A stretch of 35,450 nt of DNA from an uncultured bacterium (GTDB taxonomy: Bacteria; Patescibacteriota; Minisyncoccia; Phycocordibacterales; PALSA-1337): assembly GCA_903837075.1 (NCBI GenBank), contig CAILTI010000024.1, forward strand, positions 1-35,450. Direction: 5' to 3'. The notes beneath the pieces were generated by a model. It was not told the origin of the DNA and searched no databases. It worked only from the letters and a program-made list of their open reading frames with translations. Of the stretch, positions 9,685-17,837 are shown piece after piece. A program made the translations under genes and the position numbers. How positions within the stretch are numbered: the first letter of the stretch is position 1; each line of letters starts with the position of its first letter.

Positions 9685-10047
9685 ATGCTATCAGCATTTC
9701 CTACCCTCCTTTCATACAGCCGATTCTCATCCCTCCTCATCCGCTTCATTCTCAGTATCATATTCATCGCCTATGCATACAGGACATTCCGAGATCCGGA
9801 AGCCAGAATACCCCAGAAGTTTGTCGGACTCATAGAAGGTGTCGCGGGTGTCTTGCTCCTCATCGGACTATGGACTCAGGTTGCCGCACTGGTCATCATC
9901 GTCGATATGGTTATGTGTCTGATCGTAAAATTCAGGAGTAGAGCTTTCCTCTCAGATGGTGTAAACTACTATATACTGCTCTTGGTCATGGCCATCTCTC
10001 TACTCATCACAGGAGCTGGCTGGTTAGCGTTCGATCTACCATTATAA
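9685..10047 (+). CDS. DoxX-family membrane protein
   Basis: RFILSIIFIAYAYRTFRDPEARIPQKFVGLIEGVAGVLLLIGLWTQVAALVIIVDMVMCLIVKF. Confidence 0.65.
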   Translation: MLSAFPTLLSYSRFSSLLIRFILSIIFIAYAYRTFRDPEARIPQKFVGLIEGVAGVLLLIGLWTQVAALVIIVDMVMCLIVKFRSRAFLSDGVNYYILLLVMAISLLITGAGWLAFDLPL

Positions 10048-10065
10048 AATAATCAAATAAATACC

Positions 10066-10344
10066 ATGGATACTCACAACACCGCATCAGATCAAGCTTT
10101 CAAGAGTCTGAAAAATGAACTAGACAAGGAACATCTCGCCATCGAACAGAAAATGAAGGATCTAGAAAGAAAAAACATGGAGATAGAGTCCAAAAAGAAA
10201 GATATTACCAAACTCGAAAATGAAGCCAAACTCATCCAGATGGAAGTAGATAGACTGAAACATCTCCGTGTACAGAATGAAGAGAAACTAAAAATGCTCG
10301 GGATAGAACTAAAGCGCCTGATCAATCAGAATCAGGAAAAATAA
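10066..10344 (+). CDS. Coiled-coil hypothetical protein
   Basis: 92 aa, charged heptad-like pattern (ELDKEHLAIEQKMKDLERKNMEIESKKKDITKLENEAK...). Confidence 0.6.
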   Translation: MDTHNTASDQAFKSLKNELDKEHLAIEQKMKDLERKNMEIESKKKDITKLENEAKLIQMEVDRLKHLRVQNEEKLKMLGIELKRLINQNQEK

Positions 10345-10352
10345 AAGACCGA
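10315..10352 (+). repeat. Direct repeat copy A covering the 3' end of the coiled-coil ORF
   Basis: CGCCTGATCAATCAGAATCAGGAAAAATAAAAGACCGA, 37/38 identical to 11306-11343. Confidence 0.9.
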
Positions 10353-10417
10353 GATGGAGTTGGAGAAGTTAATAGATAAGGAGAAGAAGTAAGTTTTATC
10401 AGCTATAAAATCATAAA

Positions 10418-11335
10418 ATGGGTATAGAAAATAATTATATTGTTTCTAATGAGAAATCCGCAGAAAATGTGGAGCCTACTGCTCTAGCCGAAAGAGTCAA
10501 AAAGCTTATTCCGGCCTTATTTCGTCTAGAAACATCAGGGCTAGAGCACCTAGATGAAATACCGCCAGGAAAGCGTGTGATTTTCCTTACGACCCATATG
10601 TCTGACTATGATGTGCCTATAGCCATCGCCGCTCTGGCCGACAAGTTCCCCAGATTGAAAGTTGCCGAGTCGTCAACGCATGAGACATTTTCACAAAATC
10701 CTGGCGGCTTCATCGGTAGGCACATCGGCGGCGTCGAAAATTCATTTTCTGTTGACTTCACTGGTGGTGGTAGTGGTGACGGTAAAGCGGTTTTCAATCC
10801 TCAAAATTTTGAAAGTATGAAGGGTGCCCTCGAGGAAGGCAATGCTATAGTTATCGCTGCATATTTTGACACTACATATAATAACAAAACCTGGAAATTA
10901 CCGAACAAAGGTGGTAGTGGTGGTGTTTATCTAGGACAAATCACACCTGACGCTGTGCTCGTGCCGGTTGCCATAGATATAAAATCAAAAAAGGCATTTG
11001 GAATGGGTGACCCGGGAATTGGTCAGATCATTCGGGAACTACGTCCGAAAGTCGAAGTTCGAATCGGAAAACCTATAGTACCTGACACTATCGAAGGCAT
11101 AGAGAGATTTTCTACGATACTAAATATGAGAAAAAATGGAGATAAACTATCACCTGAAGATCGTGAAGATTTTTCTAGAATTCACAATGCCATGAAGACA
11201 GGCTCAGAAGCCGTGATGTCTTCCCTTTCGGAGATGTTGCCACCGGAGAAGCAATCTGATTCTCAGATCAAACAAATTGATTCAGGAATTACCGATACTA
11301 AAGAACGCCTGATCGATCAGAATCAGGAAAAATAA
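10418..11335 (+). CDS. PlsC/LPLAT-like acyltransferase
   Basis: GKRVIFLTTHMSDYDVPIAI (HX4D motif) and later VLVPVAIDI...VRIGKPI typical of glycerol-phosphate acyltransferase-like proteins. Confidence 0.6.
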   Translation: MGIENNYIVSNEKSAENVEPTALAERVKKLIPALFRLETSGLEHLDEIPPGKRVIFLTTHMSDYDVPIAIAALADKFPRLKVAESSTHETFSQNPGGFIGRHIGGVENSFSVDFTGGGSGDGKAVFNPQNFESMKGALEEGNAIVIAAYFDTTYNNKTWKLPNKGGSGGVYLGQITPDAVLVPVAIDIKSKKAFGMGDPGIGQIIRELRPKVEVRIGKPIVPDTIEGIERFSTILNMRKNGDKLSPEDREDFSRIHNAMKTGSEAVMSSLSEMLPPEKQSDSQIKQIDSGITDTKERLIDQNQEK

Positions 11336-11343
11336 AAGACCGA
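11306..11343 (+). repeat. Direct repeat copy B covering the 3' end of the acyltransferase ORF
   Basis: CGCCTGATCGATCAGAATCAGGAAAAATAAAAGACCGA. Confidence 0.9.
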
Positions 11344-11372
11344 AGGCTCGCCAACTGGCTTACCCTCGGTCT
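11337..11372 (-). terminator. Terminator of the minus-strand J-domain operon, overlapping repeat copy B
   Basis: Minus strand AGACCGAGGG...CCTTCGGTCT followed by TTTATTTTT. Confidence 0.65.
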
Positions 11373-11379
11373 GTGACAA

Positions 11380-12357
11380 CTATTCTATTTCGTGCTCCTT
11401 GAGGTTGTTCCTATCTGCATCGAACATCCGCTGCTGCAAGCCTGGAGGATTGATGGCTACATACATACACAGATCATCGATAGCCTGATCGTGAGTAAGC
11501 CTCTTTGTGGACCATCCCTCTACCATCTCCCAGAACATCCGCTGTCTTCCATGCAAGCTTCTTCCTTCAGTAAGGATAGATGAACGGAACGACTCTGGAA
11601 CAGTGAGTAGGAAACGTTCATAGCGTTTCATCGCCTCCACCAACCAGTGCTTCTTGCCGTGAGCCAGATCGATCACTCGCTTTACTCGCCGGTAGTCCAT
11701 CGCCATAGAAACTCTACCAGAGAGAAAAATATTGATAAGGATGCGGCTCACGACGGTCTCCGAATCCATATACAACGTCCGATCTTCGATAACATTCTGT
11801 TCGGCTTTGGCCTGTCGGACTAACCAGAGAGCATATTCGAACTGCTCCTTCAGAATATACATGTGGTTCAGGTGGGCATAGCCAGTCCAGAACCCCTCCT
11901 TATCACGGCTCGTGGAATGTTTTTCGAGATATTCCACTTTCATGAAGAATGCACCCTTCAATGACCTTGATCGGATATTCGCGACCCAATCACCAAATGA
12001 AACTGAATTGTCCTCGAAAGGAATATACTCATTCAGTACCGTGTACCCCTTTCGGAATAACAGCGCTAGATCAGCTCCCTTCACAATATCAGCCCATTCG
12101 GATATCAGGTCACCCTGCTTCCCAACCGTGATCTGTGCAAGATGCATACTGATCATTCCCGTAAACATTTCCAGAGACCGATTCCGCACCGCTCCTTCTG
12201 TGCCTATACCACCAATTTTAATGGCGACCTGAGTAACGAGAGGTATCATTTCCTTTCGTAGTTTGCGCTTCAGCACATCTACATCCTTCTCATTCCTAAA
12301 GAGGAACGAGAGTGCTTGGGTGAATGGATTTCTCTTATCTCGAATTTGTAATTCCAT
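11380..12357 (-). CDS. Hypothetical protein (325 aa)
   Basis: Long ORF in an operon with three upstream minus-strand ORFs; no family recognised. Confidence 0.75.
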   Translation of the reverse strand: MELQIRDKRNPFTQALSFLFRNEKDVDVLKRKLRKEMIPLVTQVAIKIGGIGTEGAVRNRSLEMFTGMISMHLAQITVGKQGDLISEWADIVKGADLALLFRKGYTVLNEYIPFEDNSVSFGDWVANIRSRSLKGAFFMKVEYLEKHSTSRDKEGFWTGYAHLNHMYILKEQFEYALWLVRQAKAEQNVIEDRTLYMDSETVVSRILINIFLSGRVSMAMDYRRVKRVIDLAHGKKHWLVEAMKRYERFLLTVPESFRSSILTEGRSLHGRQRMFWEMVEGWSTKRLTHDQAIDDLCMYVAINPPGLQQRMFDADRNNLKEHEIE

Positions 12358-12420
12358 AACCTTCCTTTCAGAAATACAGCCTCCCAGAGATTTACCCAGG
12401 GAGGCTGTGTGTTTGGAAGT

Positions 12421-13131
12421 TTACTCCAGTGGAGTGAATAGATCATCCACCTTTTCAACTTCTTGTCGTTTGGCCACCCCTTCAGACACGGCCGTCGCAT
12501 ATATTCCCGCGGCGACATCATGGATGAAGTTATTATAATGGCGCCCGTTGTAATCCTGTGGCACCAGCATTTTGAACTTCCTCCATTCGTCTGCGAAGCT
12601 GTAGTGCAAGACATTGAGCACTTCACGCCAGTCACCATGATCACTCATGGCCCCGTCAGTGGCGATGAATTCAGGCAAGTCCTTTTCGTGGACAAAACTG
12701 AAAACCAGCGCCTCGATCCCGTTCTGCTCATCCAGGACAACCCTCATCAATTCATTCCTGCGCACTTCACCTTCATTGAGAAGAATAAAGGCGCAGAAGA
12801 ACTGCTTCAGCTCCTCTTGGAACTCCCGAAGAGTTTCGAGAGGGCAATCCTCCTGTTCCGCAGCACTCCACCTGACGCCTACGCGCCGGAAGACTCCGCT
12901 GAACTGCTCAGGAGTGATGGCCGTATGGAGAAGCGACGGTTTCACCACATCTGCCTCCGAGGTTACTTGCGCAACTTCGGTAGCAGACATGTGTTGTGCG
13001 ACTCGCATGACGGCTTCGTCCCCTTCCGTATGGGCAATCTCAGTAAGATGCCCTTCAGCAGCCACTGCACCCTGGTACTTCAACACGGTGGTTAGCTGAT
13101 CTCTTCTGTTTTCGTCGTTTCGATCATTCAT
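12421..13131 (-). CDS. Hypothetical protein (236 aa)
   Basis: ORF overlapping the upstream gene's stop by 8 nt (ATGAATGA); no family recognised. Confidence 0.75.
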   Translation of the reverse strand: MNDRNDENRRDQLTTVLKYQGAVAAEGHLTEIAHTEGDEAVMRVAQHMSATEVAQVTSEADVVKPSLLHTAITPEQFSGVFRRVGVRWSAAEQEDCPLETLREFQEELKQFFCAFILLNEGEVRRNELMRVVLDEQNGIEALVFSFVHEKDLPEFIATDGAMSDHGDWREVLNVLHYSFADEWRKFKMLVPQDYNGRHYNNFIHDVAAGIYATAVSEGVAKRQEVEKVDDLFTPLE

Positions 13132-13543
13132 TTACCATCTCCTCTTCTAGCGCCACACGTTGTGCGCCTACATATTTATCGAACTTGAAGTTGGCAACCA
13201 CAGCGGTCACCAATACCACTTCGAGCCCCTTTTGTTCGAGAATCCTGACGACCTCATGCGCAGCGGGGCGCATCTGGATTGCCCGCTTCAAGAGCGGCCA
13301 ATGTCCCTTGTCGGCAACATCACCGTCTACGATCCTGTTCATGACCACGTGATCATCGAACCTGATCTGATTGTGAAGTGCCAGGGCGGCCATCGTTGGA
13401 TCATTGAGGAGCAACGGCACGATCGAATCGATACCGTATCGCAACCAAGCGGTGTATTGTGGAAGCCTGGTCGGGTCCTTGGGATCCGTGACCTCCTCGA
13501 CTTGTTCACGAAGTTCACGCGCTACCATACTTAATCTCTTCAT
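13124..13543 (-). CDS. Hypothetical protein (139 aa)
   Basis: ORF in tight operon arrangement; no family recognised. Confidence 0.72.
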   Translation of the reverse strand: MKRLSMVARELREQVEEVTDPKDPTRLPQYTAWLRYGIDSIVPLLLNDPTMAALALHNQIRFDDHVVMNRIVDGDVADKGHWPLLKRAIQMRPAAHEVVRILEQKGLEVVLVTAVVANFKFDKYVGAQRVALEEEMVNE

Positions 13544-13576
13544 TTTTTGCTTTCGTTTTTTTGTTTGTTGACTACT

Positions 13577-13855
13577 TTACTGAACCAACGAATCGAGATA
13601 TGAATCTACGACTCGCTCCACGACCTCATTGATATCATCAACTTGGCCCTTGGAAATCTTTTCGTCCAATTCTTGTCGCTTTCGCGGGTCAGAGAGGACA
13701 CTGTAAGCTTCCGAAATCGAGGCAAATGTATGCCCAGCTTCCGGACTCTCGTTTCTGTCTGGATGCCATATTACCGAAAGTTTCCGGTACGCATCCTTGA
13801 TGTCCGCTATGCTAGCGTTTGGGAATACCCCTAGAATTTGATATGAATTTTTCAT
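13577..13855 (-). CDS. Small J-domain (DnaJ-like) protein
   Basis: MKNSYQILGVFPNASIADIKDAYRKLSVIWHPDRNESPEAGHTFASISEAYSVLSDPRKRQELDEKI: complete J-domain with HPD and little else. Confidence 0.9.
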   Translation of the reverse strand: MKNSYQILGVFPNASIADIKDAYRKLSVIWHPDRNESPEAGHTFASISEAYSVLSDPRKRQELDEKISKGQVDDINEVVERVVDSYLDSLVQ

Positions 13856-13944
13856 GGTGCAAACCTGCCAGTAGACTGTCATATCTTTCGATTCCTGTCA
13901 AGGCCTCATAGGCGAATTCAACCTTGAAATCTAACACTACAAAT

Positions 13945-13975
13945 AAAAACTCCCCCAGAAGAACTTCTGGAGGAG
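13945..13975 (-). terminator. Terminator of the pheA-tyrA fusion gene
   Basis: Minus strand CTCCTCCAGAAGTTCTTCTGGGGGAG followed by TTTTTATTT. Confidence 0.75.
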
Positions 13976-14008
13976 GCTGTGGTTATCTATTTATAAGTCC
14001 AGAATATG

Positions 14009-15685
14009 TCAATTCAGGACTTTGACTATAGGTTCCTGCCAGTTTTCGATTTCCTCAAGTGCCCTACGGATCTCATCGGAGGCGCGTGACTGTTCGAAGC
14101 TGAGCGTGAACTGCAAGCGATGCCCATCAAGCGCTACAGAGTTGATACCTGTTAGATTGATTTGTCGCTGACTGAACACTCTGGAAATCCTTTCCAAAAG
14201 CCCCGGCCGACTTTGTGTCTTGGTAAATTCCAGAGTCACAGAGTTTTTCCCATAGAGCGTGCCCAAGACAGACAATATCCTCATGAATAGCTCGTTCGCC
14301 TCTTTCGTGACCTCTGTACCAAAATGATCACGAGCCTTTGTAAACAACTCTTCGAAGGCTGCTTGATCCCTATCGAGAATCATTCGCAGCAGGCGTTGTT
14401 CGATCGCAATCCTTCTCGCAAGCATATCCACTGTCTCGGGATTTTCCATCACGATAGACGTATATAGATCGGGGCTTTGACTAACAAGCCTACCCATTGC
14501 CGAAAGTGCCACTCTATAAAAAGGACTTGTAAAATCCATACTCTTACTCACTGATATTCCCGCCTCTGTGATAAGAAGGGCGCTTACCAAATTCCCCAGA
14601 TGAGGAACTACTTGCACCGTGGTCATGTAACTATCATGTTCTGATGCTGTACTCCACTTGATCTTTGCTCCGGTAGCCGCAAGCATGTTAACAACCCAAG
14701 TCTTCCATGCAAGTGTAGTCAAACGTGCTGGGCACGCCACCACAGTTTGCCCGTCGAATGACACTTCGGGACGAAACATGGGATGAAGCCCCACAACCTG
14801 AGCTTTGCTTTCGAGCATCGCCTGAATAGCGGGCTGCTTAACGGACGTGACATCCATCAAAAGCTGATCTTCTCGAACCCAAGGCAGTACCGAACGAATC
14901 ACCCCTGGTGTATCCTTTATAGGGACAGAGAAGACAACAACTTCGGACCGCTCAACAACTTGATCATTAGATAGGCCAGTAGACTTCTTCTCATCGGACC
15001 CAATGACCGAACAGCCGATCTGCTCAAAGAACTCCTTGAGCATCTGACCGAATAGACCATTGATCCCGATGATGCCGACAGTAACTCGTCTAACTATAGA
15101 CTCGTTCTGAAGGAGCACGAACGTTGTCTTGTTATCCGGAACATCTTGAATACCTTCGGCCAATATCCTCAGTCCGTATTCCTCAGCTGCCGCCTTGGGA
15201 GCGATGGCTCCAATCTTCACGTTAGGTCCAAGTTTGGCAACGGCTTTCGCTGCATTACCAGTCGAATCACTCTTGCTGCGCCTGTCTGGGGTGATCCCGA
15301 TCGAATCGAGATATTTGCCGCACTGCTGGATTGCTTTCTCGTGCGACATTACGCGCTCAAGCTCTTCGGCCCTACTAATGTGTCGAGGTGCCAAAAGGTA
15401 ATGATTGATCTGAAGGTCGAACCGATCACGTTCCTGCCAGTCATATCCGATCTCTCGAAACCCGTCCAGATGCCTAGTCACTTCCATGACTTCGCCAGCG
15501 ATCGAGTTTCGAATCGGAACGACCGCGTATGCTGGTCCGTCAGCAAGCCGGCTAAACACATTAGCGTGAGTTCCACAAAAGACGATCTCACAATCCGTCT
15601 CTGCCCAAACTTGCCTGTGAATAAAGGCCCGTGCCGCCTCGTGCCCATTCGTAAATGCATCGAGAACCATAATCTTCTTTTTCAT
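14009..15685 (-). CDS. Fused prephenate dehydratase-like / prephenate dehydrogenase / ACT domain protein
   Basis: N-term: AYAVVPIRNSIAGEV, SHEKAIQQCGKYLD, AAKAVAK, AIAPKAAAEEYGLRILAEGIQDVPDNKTTFVLL (PDT-like). Middle: GIIGINGLFGQMLKEFFEQIG, HPMFRPE, EHDSYMTTVQVVPH (TyrA-like). C-term: SRPGLLERISRVFSQRQINLTGINSV (ACT). SD AAAGGAAG upstream of ATG 15685. Confidence 0.85.
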   Translation of the reverse strand: MKKKIMVLDAFTNGHEAARAFIHRQVWAETDCEIVFCGTHANVFSRLADGPAYAVVPIRNSIAGEVMEVTRHLDGFREIGYDWQERDRFDLQINHYLLAPRHISRAEELERVMSHEKAIQQCGKYLDSIGITPDRRSKSDSTGNAAKAVAKLGPNVKIGAIAPKAAAEEYGLRILAEGIQDVPDNKTTFVLLQNESIVRRVTVGIIGINGLFGQMLKEFFEQIGCSVIGSDEKKSTGLSNDQVVERSEVVVFSVPIKDTPGVIRSVLPWVREDQLLMDVTSVKQPAIQAMLESKAQVVGLHPMFRPEVSFDGQTVVACPARLTTLAWKTWVVNMLAATGAKIKWSTASEHDSYMTTVQVVPHLGNLVSALLITEAGISVSKSMDFTSPFYRVALSAMGRLVSQSPDLYTSIVMENPETVDMLARRIAIEQRLLRMILDRDQAAFEELFTKARDHFGTEVTKEANELFMRILSVLGTLYGKNSVTLEFTKTQSRPGLLERISRVFSQRQINLTGINSVALDGHRLQFTLSFEQSRASDEIRRALEEIENWQEPIVKVLN

Positions 15686-15912
15686 TTCTATACTTCCTTT
15701 TGTTTGTAGACACCGATCTTTACTTGTCAGTGTCCTGTTTTGAGTATCCACGCTGACACTATCATTACGATATGTAATGTCAAATGTTCTCAGCATTTCT
15801 GGCTACCCGCCATTTGAAATCGTGAGGTCGTGGTAAGCGGTGCTTGGCTAGTGTTTTTAATATTATCAGCTGATTCAGCAGAATCACCTACTGGGTAATA
15901 TACTTACACGCA

Positions 15913-16296
15913 ATGAAAAAAGATTTTCAAACTTGGCACGATAAGAAGGCAAACACCGACGAAAAGGAGGATCGTCTGTTTTTCCACGAACGTGACATCT
16001 GGTTCACACATCTCGGGACCAACATAGGGTTTGAGCAGGATGGCAAAGGTGAGTTATTCGGCAGACCAGTAATCGTGTTCCGAAAATTCAATAATATCGT
16101 TTTCTGGGCAGTTCCACTTACTACACGTACGAAGACCGGTAAATACTATATGCCAATTGACCTGGGAGATGGAGTTAATCGCATGGCAATACTCTCCCAA
16201 TTGAGATTAGTAGACGCCAAACGCATAAAACCAGAACACATTAATTCAAACTACAACAGATGTCATTTTAGCTTGGGTCTGACATTCCCCGTGTAG
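15913..16296 (+). CDS. MazF/PemK-like toxin-family protein
   Basis: ERDIWFTHLGTNIGFEQDGKGELFGRPVIVFRKFNNIVFWAVPLTTRTKTGKYYMPI...AILSQLRLVDAKRI. Confidence 0.78.
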   Translation: MKKDFQTWHDKKANTDEKEDRLFFHERDIWFTHLGTNIGFEQDGKGELFGRPVIVFRKFNNIVFWAVPLTTRTKTGKYYMPIDLGDGVNRMAILSQLRLVDAKRIKPEHINSNYNRCHFSLGLTFPV

Positions 16297-16367
16297 ACAA
16301 CAAAAGATTCCTATTTAAGCACATAGGGCGTTAAAAATATCCGACTATCTTCTTGTTGAGTAGAAGA

Positions 16368-17369
16368 CTAATATCTTGTAGATAGGAAACTCCACCAAGG
16401 TTTCTGTGTTTTTTCAATGTTGCCATTGTCTGCATTAACTTCCACTTTTACAGACATTTTTGTTCTAAATAGTCCAAATAGTTTAACATCTTTTGTCGTA
16501 TCAAATTCATACTTTGGATCAACAGATGCTCCATTTGTGGTTATTAATTTTATATTTTCAACCTTTGTGCCCGTTTCTCCTTTTAAGACGGTGTCCGTAG
16601 CCTTATCTGGCATAATTTTTATTTCCTTATCACCGGAGAAAATCTTCTCATTGGCTATCTTTACCGAGTTATCAGTTTCTACTTTTACTGAATCCTTGAT
16701 CAGAGTCTCTATCTTATCAGCCGAAATCTTATCGCCATAAATTAATATAGGATTCTTAACTCCAGGTTGGATTGTTGTTGAAGTGCTAAAGATATACGGT
16801 TTTTCTGAACTTGTAACGATAACTACTCCGGTTGATTCTTTTACTCCCTCAATTGGAGCCTTCGTACCCAATGTTGGATTTATGGATTCTTTTGATTCAG
16901 GTTTATTGATGTCAGTCCCAATAACATATTTTATGGAACTTTTTACTCCGTCCAATGGTGCAATAGGCTCTTTAGTATCTCCTGTTTGATTTACTTCTAT
17001 TGGATCTTTATCACTTTTGTCTCCAGTAGGAACTATGACAGGATTATCGATACGGTAAAAACATGCTTGTTTTGCTGAATCTGAATTCAAAAGATTACAT
17101 GTAGCTTTATCTTTATTCGTTATCGCGACCATGAAATAACATCCTTGTTCCCAAGGAATGTTTCCATTTTTTGTATAAAACTCGCATTGCGATACTACCT
17201 TGCAGTCATTATAGTTAACGCCAACTACACCACCGACCACCCTTACACATCCAGTTGCCTCGGTTCCATTTTGCGCATGTAATGAAATTGTAGGGATGAA
17301 AATACTAACAGCAAGAATAATAATGTAAAAAGAGTATGCGACAAAATCCCCATTGTTTATGTGTTTCAT
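16368..17369 (-). CDS. Secreted hypothetical protein
   Basis: 333 aa with N-terminal hydrophobic signal-like segment (AYSFYIIILAVSIFIPTISLHAQ). Confidence 0.72.
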   Translation of the reverse strand: MKHINNGDFVAYSFYIIILAVSIFIPTISLHAQNGTEATGCVRVVGGVVGVNYNDCKVVSQCEFYTKNGNIPWEQGCYFMVAITNKDKATCNLLNSDSAKQACFYRIDNPVIVPTGDKSDKDPIEVNQTGDTKEPIAPLDGVKSSIKYVIGTDINKPESKESINPTLGTKAPIEGVKESTGVVIVTSSEKPYIFSTSTTIQPGVKNPILIYGDKISADKIETLIKDSVKVETDNSVKIANEKIFSGDKEIKIMPDKATDTVLKGETGTKVENIKLITTNGASVDPKYEFDTTKDVKLFGLFRTKMSVKVEVNADNGNIEKTQKPWWSFLSTRY

Positions 17370-17376
17370 TGTTATG

Positions 17377-17511
17377 TTAGTTATTAATAACAGGACTAAT
17401 AATAATTATTTCAGACCAAAGTGCTGTGAACACTACTCCGAATACTATAAGCAATACGGACATCGTTGTAAAAATCTTAAAACATGTAAGCCAATAATCT
17501 TTTGTTTTCAT
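17377..17511 (-). CDS. Small single-TM protein (44 aa)
   Basis: MKTKDYWLTCFKIFTTMSVLLIVFGVVFTALWSEIIIISPVINN*, stop 7 nt before the ATG of the secreted protein; below the ORF-track length cutoff. Confidence 0.5.
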   Translation of the reverse strand: MKTKDYWLTCFKIFTTMSVLLIVFGVVFTALWSEIIIISPVINN

Positions 17512-17556
17512 ATTATTTAAATTGGAAACTATCTATATTTGATTGAAAATCATCTG

Positions 17557-17629
17557 TGCGCCCAGTTGGAGTCGAACCAACGACCCACTCCTTAAAAGGG
17601 AGTTGCTCTACCAGCTGAGCTATGGGCGC
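17557..17629 (-). tRNA. tRNA-Lys(TTT)
   Basis: GCGCCCATAGCTCAGCTGGTAGAGCAACTCCCTTTTAAGGAGTGGGTCGTTGGTTCGACTCCAACTGGGCGCA folds as a cloverleaf; anticodon TTT; CCA not encoded. Confidence 0.96.
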
Positions 17630-17837
17630 AAGTGAGGATTTTAAACGAGCGTTCCTACGCTCGTTATAAATCCGAGCGCAGCGCCTATATCGAGCGAAGC
17701 GAAGATATGGGCGCATTCAGTCAATTGAATGACTTTGAAACTTACAAAGGGTATAAATACCCTTTGTTCTGACATCGACTCAGATACTGTGAATGTACGA
17801 ACATTCACGCATCTTCGCTCGTCAGAATAACACGGAA

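Noticed and set aside
12379-12409. Hairpin ACAGCCTCCC...GGGAGGCTGT as an operon-ending terminator
   Set aside because: Located between two operon genes and lacks a strong T-run; may be an internal processing or attenuation hairpin, not scored as a terminator.
12463-13099. Plus-strand ORFs of 210 and 150 aa
   Set aside because: Antisense to the minus-strand operon, whose coupled starts/stops and terminator support the minus strand.
15146-15709. 187-aa plus-strand ORF
   Set aside because: Antisense to the PDT domain of the pheA-tyrA fusion, which has clear motifs and an SD sequence.
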